DNA from: IGN2 sp964639955
GTDB lineage: Bacteria; Bacteroidota; Ignavibacteria; Ignavibacteriales; Ignavibacteriaceae
Length of the DNA stretch: 8,315 nucleotides
Direction of reading: 5' to 3'
Assembly: GCA_964639955.1 (NCBI GenBank)
Contig: CAZXGJ010000097.1
Coordinates: 1 to 8,315, forward strand
Shown: in pieces, positions 1 through 6,133 of the stretch
Numbering within the stretch: position 1 is the first letter of the stretch
Layout of the letters: each line of letters starts with the position of its first letter
Program-made: the position numbers and the translations under genes
The notes under the pieces: model-generated
Told to the model about the DNA's origin: nothing
Seen by the model: the letters and a program-made list of their open reading frames with translations, nothing else
The model's database searches: none

Positions 1-118
1 CTGAGTAGCTAAGTCTTTGCTTATCCATATCAATAGCGATTATGTCGTGCTCTTCGTTGGATAATTGTTTTGCCAGATGATATCCAACATCCCCCATACC
101 TGCGATTACTATTCTCAC
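1..118 (-). CDS. trkA: TrkA-type K+ uptake regulatory protein, N-terminal fragment (runs off left edge)
   Basis: Only about 39 residues lie in the window, reading VRIVIAGMGDVGYHLAKQLS and on to IIAIDMDKQRL. This is the start of a Rossmann fold: the dinucleotide-binding loop GMGDVG (GxGxxG) at residues 7-12 and the acidic end of the second strand (AIDMD). The IVIAGxGDVGxHLAK wording is typical of TrkA, the cytoplasmic NAD(H)-binding RCK subunit that gates TrkH/TrkG potassium channels. The start is GTG at 116-118, with AGGA about 9 nt upstream; no ATG is available nearby in frame. It lies downstream of the deoxyhypusine-synthase-like gene on the same strand, separated by a hairpin, so it probably has its own transcript. 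With so little sequence, another RCK/TrkA-N domain protein is possible. Confidence 0.8.
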   Translation of the reverse strand, partial: MRIVIAGMGDVGYHLAKQLSNEEHDIIAIDMDKQRLSYS

Positions 119-208
119 TCTTCTTTGTCCTAACTTATTTCTAATAACACAGTAAATTTCAGTTTTTATCAGGCAAAAAACAATTCGGTTTTATTGCTTT
201 AAATGATA

Positions 209-243
209 AAAGTCACACTTATAATAATTAAAAGTGTGACTTT
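209..243 (-). terminator. Hairpin downstream of the deoxyhypusine-synthase-like gene, probable intrinsic terminator
   Basis: AAAGTCACACTT (209-220) and AAGTGTGACTTT (232-243) are perfect 12-bp inverted arms with an 11-nt AT loop. The hairpin begins 23 nt past the stop codon at 267-269. Read on the minus strand, the stem ends in TTT and runs on as TATCATTT, a poor U-tract, so termination may be partial. A dimeric-protein operator upstream of trkA is the alternative reading. Confidence 0.6.
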
Positions 244-266
244 GAATAAATTCCGAAAGGTGAGTT

Positions 267-1310
267 TTAAACCGTTACATGAACCTTTGAAAATATCTTC
301 TGAAACTCTTTTGCTTTTCTTTCCTTCCAGCTTCCTTTGTGGTATGCGTAACCGACAACTAATGGCATTGCAACAGTAGCTTCAGAATAAACCATTTGCT
401 CGTAAGTTGTCTCGACTTTACCCCACGAACTTGCTTCTTTAAGAGTTGAGCCGGAAAGTGCACCATCTCTTTCGTCTGCAACAGTTATTTGAATCGCGTA
501 CTTATGCATTGTTGCATCTTCCTGCAGAATATCAGCCGCAACTACAATATCCTGAGTGAAGTTTTTAGGAACACCGCCACCGATCATAAAGATGCCTGTG
601 TCTTTGCTGGCGAGCTTAATTTTTGTCAGTTCAAGAAAATCTTTTGCCGAATCAACTGAAACGTGGTTATAAGGATTCTGAGTTTGATGAACAACAAAAC
701 CAAATCCCGCTGAGCAATCAGAAAAAGCCGGAACAAAAATCGGTATATTCTGTTTGTATGCAGCCCAGATAACTGAATCGTCAACTTTTGGTCCGCCGTT
801 GTTTTCAAGATATCGTCCAAACTCATAAAGAAATTCTCTTGATGAATATGGTTTTGGTTCCATACTACCGAAAATTTTTGCGCAGGTGTCATCACAAATT
901 CTTAATTCATCTTCGTCAATGAAAGTATCGTAAATTCTATCGATGTGAAGATCTCTCATTTCATTATCATCAACCCATTTTGTTCCTTTGTAGTGTTTGA
1001 AACCGAGTGCTTCAAAGAAATCCTGATCAACAATAATTGCACCTGTTGATACGATTGCATCAACCATATTATTCATTATCATATCATAAACTACTTTCTT
1101 TAAACCCGCACTGAACAAACTTCCGGCAAGTGTAAGAATGATTCCGCAGTTTTTATCCCTGAGCATCATATCATAAATTCTTGCTGCACGATTTAAGTCG
1201 CGTGCGGTAAATGCCATATTTTCCATGGCATCAACAAGTGGAACAACGTTGTGTTTTTTAATATCAATATGTTCGATTACTTCTTTCAGATAATCTTTTT
1301 TTTGTGCCAT
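267..1310 (-). CDS. Deoxyhypusine-synthase family protein (bacterial type, probable polyamine enzyme)
   Basis: This 347-residue cytoplasmic protein matches the deoxyhypusine synthase (DHS) fold family along its whole length. Recognisable blocks are an NMVDAIVSTG segment (81-90, like human NMVDVLVTTAG), IPIFVPAFSDCSAG (189-202), IGGGVPKN (243-250), and SSWGKV (294-299). K298 aligns with the lysine that forms the enzyme-imine intermediate in eukaryotic DHS, so NAD-dependent aminobutyl transfer is likely retained. In eukaryotes and archaea the acceptor is eIF5A, which bacteria lack. Bacterial relatives are linked to homospermidine-type or guanidino polyamines, so the substrate here is open. The His pair after GGGVVK in human DHS is replaced by Asn-Phe (250-251). 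Start: ATG at 1310 with a perfect AAGGAGG seven nt upstream. It lies 44 nt behind the epimerase gene and probably shares its transcript. Confidence 0.88.
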   Translation of the reverse strand: MAQKKDYLKEVIEHIDIKKHNVVPLVDAMENMAFTARDLNRAARIYDMMLRDKNCGIILTLAGSLFSAGLKKVVYDMIMNNMVDAIVSTGAIIVDQDFFEALGFKHYKGTKWVDDNEMRDLHIDRIYDTFIDEDELRICDDTCAKIFGSMEPKPYSSREFLYEFGRYLENNGGPKVDDSVIWAAYKQNIPIFVPAFSDCSAGFGFVVHQTQNPYNHVSVDSAKDFLELTKIKLASKDTGIFMIGGGVPKNFTQDIVVAADILQEDATMHKYAIQITVADERDGALSGSTLKEASSWGKVETTYEQMVYSEATVAMPLVVGYAYHKGSWKERKAKEFQKIFSKVHVTV

Positions 1311-1354
1311 TATTTATCCTCCTTAATTAGTAGTTAAAAATTTTGAATGCTATT

Positions 1355-2392
1355 TTAAAAGAAATATTTTGCTGTTTTTAAAATTCCTTGCTTCCATGGA
1401 ACTCTGTGTGAAATACCGGTTTTGTTTCTGAATTCTTCGTGGTGTTCAAGATACCATTTATAATTTCTGATCAAAGCATCTTTGTTTGAATACTTTGGTT
1501 TGAATCCCAGCACTTTCTCAGCTTTTTCAATCGATACAAATGAATCTTTTGATGCTGTTTCGTAAACCCACTTGTAAAGCGGAGAAAGTTTCATTGCCTC
1601 AAGAACTCTGAGTGTAAATATAATAGGTTTTTCAGGAAGTCCTTTTATTTTTTTTCCGTGACCTGCAAAATCCAATACTGCCTGATAGTCTTCTCTCATC
1701 GTTGTGAATTCTTTCGCTCCAATATTGAAAGTATCATTCACTTTTTCTTTATCCAGAATACAGCAAAGATAAATCGCTTCGCATAAGTCTTCAACATCAA
1801 GTAACTGATAACGATTCCTTCCATTACCAATCATTGGAAAACCGTGGCCGTCTTTTGCCCAGTCATAAAGTAAATCGAATACTCCCAATCGCTCAGGACC
1901 AATAAAAGATTTCGGACGAATAATCGGAATACACATTCCTTTCTTTCTGAAATTAAGACACTCTTCTTCAGCCTGAATTTTTGCTTTGCCATAAGGACCA
2001 ACTCCATCCAGCTTATCATCTTCGTAAAGTGGATGATGATCGGGAATGCCATATACAGCAGTTGAAGAAATGTGAACGAATCGATCGACTTTAAATTTTT
2101 CGGCTGCCTCAAGTAAGTTTCTTGTTCCGTTAATATCAGTCGAAAAAATTTCCTCCGGCGTATATAGTGGTAGAGCTGCAGCCGTATGGATGACAATATC
2201 CACTCCTCGTACAGCTTCTCCCACAACGGCTTTGTTTCTGATATCCCCGGTAATTTTTTCAATTTTATCATTCATATCCGGATAGTTGAATTCAACAATA
2301 TCCAGAGATTTTATAGTGCAATTTCTTGAATGCAAGTATCTTATCAGGTTTATCCCTAAAAAACCTGACCCACCTGTTACGAGTACTTCCAT
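1355..2392 (-). CDS. NAD-dependent epimerase/dehydratase (extended SDR family)
   Basis: A 345-residue extended short-chain dehydrogenase. The N-terminal Rossmann fold begins MEVLVTGGSGFLG, with the nucleotide loop TGGSGFLG at residues 6-13, an acidic residue after strand 2 (D31), GDIR (49-52), and HTAA (69-72). The catalytic set is visible: HISST (108-111) and Y134-x-x-x-K138 in PYGKAK. The C-terminal half (RPKSFIGP, QLLDVEDLCEAI, TFNIG) is the sugar-nucleotide-binding part of UDP-glucose 4-epimerase relatives. The exact substrate cannot be read; nucleotide sugars or a steroid/terpenoid-type substrate are both possible. The start chosen is ATG 2390-2392, which puts the glycine motif at the usual place and has GGGAAG about 9 nt upstream. 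A GTG at 2431 in frame would add 13 atypical residues and sits almost on the predicted transcription start. First gene of a probable two-gene operon with the DHS-like gene. Confidence 0.9.
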   Translation of the reverse strand: MEVLVTGGSGFLGINLIRYLHSRNCTIKSLDIVEFNYPDMNDKIEKITGDIRNKAVVGEAVRGVDIVIHTAAALPLYTPEEIFSTDINGTRNLLEAAEKFKVDRFVHISSTAVYGIPDHHPLYEDDKLDGVGPYGKAKIQAEEECLNFRKKGMCIPIIRPKSFIGPERLGVFDLLYDWAKDGHGFPMIGNGRNRYQLLDVEDLCEAIYLCCILDKEKVNDTFNIGAKEFTTMREDYQAVLDFAGHGKKIKGLPEKPIIFTLRVLEAMKLSPLYKWVYETASKDSFVSIEKAEKVLGFKPKYSNKDALIRNYKWYLEHHEEFRNKTGISHRVPWKQGILKTAKYFF

Positions 2393-2441
2393 CTTATAAT
2401 ACTTCCCTTTAATTTTTCTAAAATTCAGCACAAAATTACTG

Positions 2442-2470
2442 ATTTTAGCCTGTGCTTCAAAAGTTTACAA
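2442..2470 (-). promoter_or_regulatory. Candidate promoter for the epimerase / DHS-like pair
   Basis: On the minus strand, TTGTAA (2465-2470) is followed after 17 nt by TAAAAT (2442-2447), a good sigma-70-like -35/-10 pair. Transcription would start near 2435, giving a leader of about 40 nt before the ATG at 2392. Confidence 0.5.
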
Positions 2471-2493
2471 TTAGAACAACTACCGCTTATTTA

Positions 2494-2518
2494 TGCAGTT
2501 GATAAAGATATAACTGCA
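2494..2518. promoter_or_regulatory. 25-bp dyad between divergent promoters, candidate operator
   Basis: TGCAGTT (2494-2500) and AACTGCA (2512-2518) are perfect inverted 7-bp arms around an 11-nt AT-rich centre. The dyad sits between the candidate minus-strand promoter (-35 at 2465-2470) and the candidate rplM promoter (-35 at 2540-2545). There is no U-tract, so a terminator is unlikely. Binding by a dimeric regulator is inference. Confidence 0.35.
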
Positions 2519-2539
2519 AATATAAAGTAGCCGGATTTC

Positions 2540-2568
2540 TTGACTTTTCGGGAGTATGATGTTATTTT
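2540..2568 (+). promoter_or_regulatory. Candidate promoter for the rplM-rpsI-rpsB-tsf block
   Basis: TTGACT (2540-2545), a 17-nt spacer, and TATTTT (2563-2568) make a sigma-70-like promoter. TATTTTTC also nearly fits the TAnnTTTG element of Bacteroidota promoters. Transcription would begin near 2575, about 35 nt before the rplM start. This placement argues that an in-frame extension of the L13 reading frame back to the TTG at 2540 is not translated. Confidence 0.55.
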
Positions 2569-2598
2569 TCCCGGCTTTCTAAAAAGATTTTATTGTCC

Positions 2599-2603
2599 GG
2601 AGG
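2599..2603 (+). promoter_or_regulatory. Strong ribosome binding site that decides the rplM start
   Basis: GGAGG at 2599-2603 is 5 nt before an in-frame TTG (2609) but 20 nt before the in-frame ATG (2624). Only the TTG is at normal SD distance. The ATG would need a long or SD-independent initiation. Confidence 0.5.
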
Positions 2604-2608
2604 AATAT

Positions 2609-3061
2609 TTGAAACAAGAAAAAATGACTAAATTTATAAAGACAGAAGATGCAGATAGAAAATGGTATCTGGTAGATGCGAAAGACCAGGTGCTGGGCAG
2701 GCTTGCATCTAGAGTAGCTGCAGTAATTCGCGGAAAAAATAAAGCGATTTTTACTCCCAACACAGATACCGGAGATTTCGTAATTATAATTAATGCAGAT
2801 AAAGTTAAAATTACCGGGAAAAGAGCGTTACTGAAAAATTATATCAGGCATAGTGGATACCCGGGCGGGCAAAAAATTACATCGCTGGAAAAGATGAAAG
2901 CGGTTAAACCTGAATTTGTAATTCACCAGGCTGTTAAGGGTATGCTGCCAAAAACCAGGCTGGGCAGCAAATTGATCACCAAATTAAAAGTATATGCAGG
3001 TGAAAATCATCCGCATAAAGCTCAAAAACCTGAATTGTTAAGTTTTTCGGAGAGTAAATGA
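2609..3061 (+). CDS. rplM: 50S ribosomal protein L13
   Basis: L13 is an early-assembly protein of the large ribosomal subunit that binds 23S rRNA. The body matches the family: RKWYLVDAKDQVLGRLAS near the N-terminus, then RGKNKAIFTPNTDTGDFVIIINADK, HSGYPGG, VKGMLPKTRLG, and LKVYAGENHPH near the end. From the TTG at 2609 the protein has 150 residues and begins MKQEKMTKF; from the ATG at 2624 it has 145, close to the 142 of E. coli. The TTG is preferred because GGAGG lies 5 nt upstream, but the ATG cannot be excluded. Its stop codon overlaps the rpsI start (ATGA at 3058-3061), the conserved L13-S9 pair, so the two proteins are probably translationally coupled. Confidence 0.95.
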   Translation: MKQEKMTKFIKTEDADRKWYLVDAKDQVLGRLASRVAAVIRGKNKAIFTPNTDTGDFVIIINADKVKITGKRALLKNYIRHSGYPGGQKITSLEKMKAVKPEFVIHQAVKGMLPKTRLGSKLITKLKVYAGENHPHKAQKPELLSFSESK

Positions 3062-3444
3062 TAGATAAAATTTATATTGGCAGAAGAAAAACATCTGTTG
3101 CGAGAGTAATTTTAAGAAGCGGTAATGGAAAGATTACTATAAATGATAAAGACTTCGAAAAAGCTTTTCCAATGCCGGTTAGCAGAGACGATATTGCAAA
3201 ACCATTGAAAATAACGGAGTCTTCAGGCAAATATGATGTCTTCGTTAATGTTAAGGGTGGTGGTTCTACGGGTCAGGCTGAAGCGATCAGGCTTGGAATA
3301 GCACGTGCATTAATTGATATTAATCCTGATTTCAGACCCGCTCTTAAAAGCGAAGGATTTCTAACCAGAGACCCCCGTATGGTAGAGCGCAAGAAGTACG
3401 GCAGACCCAAAGCAAGGAAGAGATTTCAATTTTCTAAAAGATAA
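3058..3444 (+). CDS. rpsI: 30S ribosomal protein S9
   Basis: A 128-residue S9, close to the usual 130. It shows YIGRRKTSVARV near the N-terminus, VNVKGGGSTGQAEAIRLGIARAL in the middle, and the basic tail KKYGRPKARKRFQFSKR, whose extreme C-terminal Lys-Arg reaches the P-site tRNA in the small subunit. The ATG at 3058 overlaps the rplM stop codon as ATGA, and GGAG at 3049-3052 inside the end of rplM serves as its SD. The usual bacterial partner arrangement with L13 is kept. Confidence 0.97.
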   Translation: MIDKIYIGRRKTSVARVILRSGNGKITINDKDFEKAFPMPVSRDDIAKPLKITESSGKYDVFVNVKGGGSTGQAEAIRLGIARALIDINPDFRPALKSEGFLTRDPRMVERKKYGRPKARKRFQFSKR

Positions 3445-3461
3445 ACTTATTAACCAAACAT

Positions 3462-3538
3462 ACTTCCTGATTTACCACCTGTGTCTGGCAGCTGTCGGAT
3501 GGAAGGTAAAGTTGACGGAGGTAGAAGAAAAACAGGAG
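3462..3538 (+). promoter_or_regulatory. Candidate structured leader of rpsB that can hide its ribosome binding site
   Basis: The 101-nt rpsI-rpsB gap has several complementary segments. ACTTCCTG (3462-3469) can pair with CAGGAGT (3533-3539) with one bulged base, covering the rpsB SD (AGGAG 3534-3538). TTTACC (3471-3476) pairs perfectly with GGTAAA (3505-3510). ACCTGTGTC (3477-3485) pairs with GACGGAGGT (3514-3522) with one G-G mismatch and one G-U pair. The second and third helices cross, so they either form a pseudoknot or exclude each other. Autoregulation by S2 is known in other bacteria; its presence here is inference from folding by eye. Confidence 0.4.
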
Positions 3539-3545
3539 TAAAAAA

Positions 3546-4433
3546 ATGAATAAAATTGGACTGCCCCAGCTTATTGAAGCTGGTGCTCATTTCGGACATT
3601 TAACCCGCCGGTGGAATCCAAAAATGAAGCCATTCATTTTTATGGAAAAGAATGGTATTCATATCATCGACCTTAAAAAAACGCTTACCTATCTTGAAAA
3701 AGCTGCTGAAGAACTTACGAAACTTGTTGCCGAGGGTAAGTCGGTTCTGTTTGTTGGAACAAAAAAGCAGGCTAAAGGAGTAATTGAATCTGAGGCTAAG
3801 CGCTGCGAAATGAACTGGGTAAGCGAGCGATGGCTGGGTGGTATGCTTACAAATTTTGCAACAATAAGAAAGAGCGTTAAGCGGCTTCATAATATTGAAA
3901 AACAGGAAAGCGACGGTACTTTCGAAAAAATTACTAAAAAAGAGAGACTGTTTTTATCGAGAGAGAAAGATAAGCTGAAAAAAATCCTTGAAGGTGTTGA
4001 GACTATGTCGAAACTGCCAGGTGCTATTTTTGTCGTTGATATTAAAAAAGAGGAAATAGCGGTCAAGGAAGCAAAGAGACTTAACATTCCCGTGTTGGCT
4101 ATAGTTGATACAAATTGCGATCCCGACCCGATTGACCACTTGATTCCTGCTAATGATGATGCTGTTAAAACAATCGAGCTTGTGATTAAACAAATGGCAG
4201 ATGCTGTTTTAGAAGGTCAGGCGAAATTCAAGGAAAGAAGAGCCGAAGAATCCGCTGAAAGAGAAAGAATGAAAAAAGAGAAAGAAAGAGATAAGGAAGA
4301 GGATCAGGGATCTGATTATGAAGTAAAAGCTGAGAAGAAACATTTCAGAAAAAAAGTTAAAGTTGAAGAAGCACAAGATGATACCGAGAAAAAAACAAAC
4401 GGTGAAACTGAACCGGAAAAATTAATCGATTAA
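3546..4433 (+). CDS. rpsB: 30S ribosomal protein S2, with long charged C-terminal tail
   Basis: S2 binds late in small-subunit assembly and sits at the head-body junction near S1. The first ~227 residues match the family: LPQLIEAGAHFGHLTRRWNPKM (6-27), FIFMEKNGIHIIDLKKT (30-46), VLFVGTKKQA (67-76), VSERWLGGMLTNF (92-104), GAIFVVDIKKEEIAVKEAKRL (159-179) and IPVLAIVDTNCDPDPIDHLIPANDDA (181-206). Residues ~228-295 form an additional Lys/Glu-rich tail with no recognisable fold, making it 295 residues against 241 in E. coli. The start is ATG 3546 with AGGAG seven nt upstream; a second GGAGG lies at 3517-3521, too far away to serve this ATG. tsf follows after 16 nt, the standard rpsB-tsf pair. Confidence 0.97.
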   Translation: MNKIGLPQLIEAGAHFGHLTRRWNPKMKPFIFMEKNGIHIIDLKKTLTYLEKAAEELTKLVAEGKSVLFVGTKKQAKGVIESEAKRCEMNWVSERWLGGMLTNFATIRKSVKRLHNIEKQESDGTFEKITKKERLFLSREKDKLKKILEGVETMSKLPGAIFVVDIKKEEIAVKEAKRLNIPVLAIVDTNCDPDPIDHLIPANDDAVKTIELVIKQMADAVLEGQAKFKERRAEESAERERMKKEKERDKEEDQGSDYEVKAEKKHFRKKVKVEEAQDDTEKKTNGETEPEKLID

Positions 4434-4449
4434 AACTGGAGTACTTATT

Positions 4450-5307
4450 ATGAATATTACAGCCGCACAGGTTAATGAGCTTAGAAGGAAGACCGGTGCC
4501 GGGATGATGGATTGTAAAAATGCATTAATCGAGGCTAATGGTGATACACAAAAGGCAATTGAAGTGCTTAGAAAAAAAGGAGCCGCAGTTGCCGCCAAGA
4601 GAGCTGAGAAATCAGCTAACGAAGGATTGATAGTTACAAAGGTTGCTGAAAATAAAAAATCTGCTGCAATTGTTGAAATTAATTGCGAGACTGACTTCGT
4701 TGCAAACAGTGCTGACTTTACTGAATTTGCCAACCTTGTTGCATCAGAAGTTTTTAAGAGCAAGCCGGGTTCCGTGGAAGATTTACTAAACAATAATTCC
4801 GTTGTAAAAAACAGTCTCGATGAAGTTCTTGGCAAGGTTGGCGAAAAGATAGTAATTTCCCGCTTTGTGATTGAAGAAGCTGCTGACGGAATAGTTGAAG
4901 ATTATATTCACCCCGGTTCCAAGCTTGGTGTACTGGTTAAATTAAGTGGTGCCGGGCAGGTAAATAAAGATACATCCACACTTGCAAGGGATATCGCTAT
5001 GCAAATTGCAGCGATGAGCCCGATTTGTGTAAACAGGGAAAATGTTCCAAAGGAAACAGTTGAAAAAGAAATGGAAATTTACCGTGAGCTTGCACGCAAA
5101 GAGGGCAAGCCGGAGAACATACTTGATAAAATTGCCCAGGGCAGACTGAATAAGTTTTACCAGGAAAACGTTCTTGTTGAGCAGACTTTCATTAGAGATA
5201 ATTCAAAAACAGTTGCAGAGCTCGTTAAGGAATTTAATACAAGGCATGGCACAGCTCTTAAAATTTCTCTTTTTCACCGCTTCCACTTAGGTGATGAAAA
5301 AAAATAA
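4450..5307 (+). CDS. tsf: Translation elongation factor Ts
   Basis: EF-Ts is the nucleotide exchange factor that strips GDP from EF-Tu. This 285-residue protein has the N-terminal UBA-like module (AAQVNELRRKTGAGMMDCKNAL, 5-26), then the core with the signature TDFVANS (81-87), where the TDFV segment contacts EF-Tu. IHPGSKLGVLV (153-163) and DIAMQIAA (181-188) mark the second core part, and the protein ends in FHRFHLGDEKK. The length is close to E. coli (283). The start is ATG 4450 with GGAG at 4438-4441. It lies 16 nt after rpsB and is closed by a strong terminator 9 nt past its stop codon, so it is the last gene of the rplM-rpsI-rpsB-tsf block. Confidence 0.97.
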   Translation: MNITAAQVNELRRKTGAGMMDCKNALIEANGDTQKAIEVLRKKGAAVAAKRAEKSANEGLIVTKVAENKKSAAIVEINCETDFVANSADFTEFANLVASEVFKSKPGSVEDLLNNNSVVKNSLDEVLGKVGEKIVISRFVIEEAADGIVEDYIHPGSKLGVLVKLSGAGQVNKDTSTLARDIAMQIAAMSPICVNRENVPKETVEKEMEIYRELARKEGKPENILDKIAQGRLNKFYQENVLVEQTFIRDNSKTVAELVKEFNTRHGTALKISLFHRFHLGDEKK

Positions 5308-5316
5308 TTTTAACCG

Positions 5317-5346
5317 AAGGTCTTAATATTATTAAGACCTTTTTTT
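5317..5346 (+). terminator. Intrinsic terminator after tsf
   Basis: AAGGTCTTAAT (5317-5327) and ATTAAGACCTT (5331-5341) form a perfect 11-bp stem with a 3-nt loop, running directly into seven T residues (5340-5346). It begins 9 nt after the tsf stop codon and only 31 nt separate its end from the pyrH start. Confidence 0.9.
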
Positions 5347-5377
5347 ATATTTATTAATAAAATTATTTATTTACGAC

Positions 5378-6115
5378 ATGAAGTTAAAATATAACCGGAT
5401 ACTGCTTAAACTCAGCGGCGAATCGCTTATGGGCACACAGGGCTTTGGGATTGACAACAATGTGCTTGATTATTTAGCTGATGAAATTCAGAGAGCATAC
5501 GATGCCGGTGTTGAGCTTGGAATAGTAATCGGTGGTGGTAACATTTACAGAGGACTAAGCGCTGCATCGCAGGGGATTGACAGAGCTACCGGCGACCAGA
5601 TGGGAATGCTTGCAACAATGATTAATTCACTCGCTCTTCAGAATGCCATTGAGAAGAAAGGTATTTTTACACGTCTGATGAGCGCAATTAAAATGGAAGA
5701 AATTGCCGAACCTTATATAAGGAGAAGAGCTATCCGTCATCTGGAAAAAAAGCGGGTTGTAATATTCGGTGCAGGAACTGGTCATCCTTATTTCAGCACA
5801 GATACTGCTGCTTCTTTACGTGCAGTGGAAATTAACGCAGATGTTATTGTTAAGGGAACCCGTGTAGAAGGTGTTTTTGACAGCGACCCGGAAAAAAATT
5901 CCAATGCCTTCAAGTTCGATAATATTTCTTATCTTGATGTTTTAAAGAGAAACCTGAGAATTATGGATCTTACCGCTGTAAGCCTTTGCCAGGAAAATAA
6001 TCTTCCGATGATAGTTTTTAATATGGGCGTGCCCGGTAATCTTTTAAGGCTTGCTAAAGGGGAGGAGATAGGAACCCTGATAACTAAAGAATCAAAAGCT
6101 TCAGAAAAAGTTTAA
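5378..6115 (+). CDS. pyrH: Uridylate (UMP) kinase, bacterial hexameric type
   Basis: PyrH phosphorylates UMP to UDP with ATP, a key step of pyrimidine nucleotide synthesis. It belongs to the amino-acid-kinase fold, unrelated to eukaryotic UMP/CMP kinases. The 245 residues carry RILLKLSGES (7-16), the glycine loop VIGGGNIYRG (50-59), GDQMGMLATMINSLALQ (72-88), the substrate/ATP segment FGAGTGHPYFSTDTAA (130-145), and VEGVFDSDP (163-171). No SD is visible before the ATG at 5378. The upstream 31 nt to the tsf terminator is almost pure A/T, with TAAAAT at 5358-5363 as a possible -10; the gene may have a very short leader or depend on read-through. frr follows after 18 nt, a common pairing. Confidence 0.97.
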   Translation: MKLKYNRILLKLSGESLMGTQGFGIDNNVLDYLADEIQRAYDAGVELGIVIGGGNIYRGLSAASQGIDRATGDQMGMLATMINSLALQNAIEKKGIFTRLMSAIKMEEIAEPYIRRRAIRHLEKKRVVIFGAGTGHPYFSTDTAASLRAVEINADVIVKGTRVEGVFDSDPEKNSNAFKFDNISYLDVLKRNLRIMDLTAVSLCQENNLPMIVFNMGVPGNLLRLAKGEEIGTLITKESKASEKV

Positions 6116-6133
6116 CTAATTGCAGAGGTATTT

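Noticed and set aside
267..1310. Evidence for a hypusine modification pathway
   Set aside because: No eIF5A-like gene or deoxyhypusine hydroxylase is in the window, and bacterial members of the family are associated with polyamines instead.
2393..2431. Extension of the epimerase to a GTG at 2431
   Set aside because: It adds 13 residues before the canonical MEVLVTGGSGFLG, lacks a good SD, and the GTG would lie almost at the predicted transcription start.
2540..2608. Extension of L13 back to a TTG at 2540
   Set aside because: The TTG is part of a -35 hexamer (TTGACT), the extra residues do not resemble L13, and no SD precedes it.
3600..4193. Several minus-strand open frames opposite rpsB, with others opposite tsf and frr
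   Set aside because: They are antisense shadows of strongly conserved genes and encode Phe/Ser/Leu-rich sequence with no motif.
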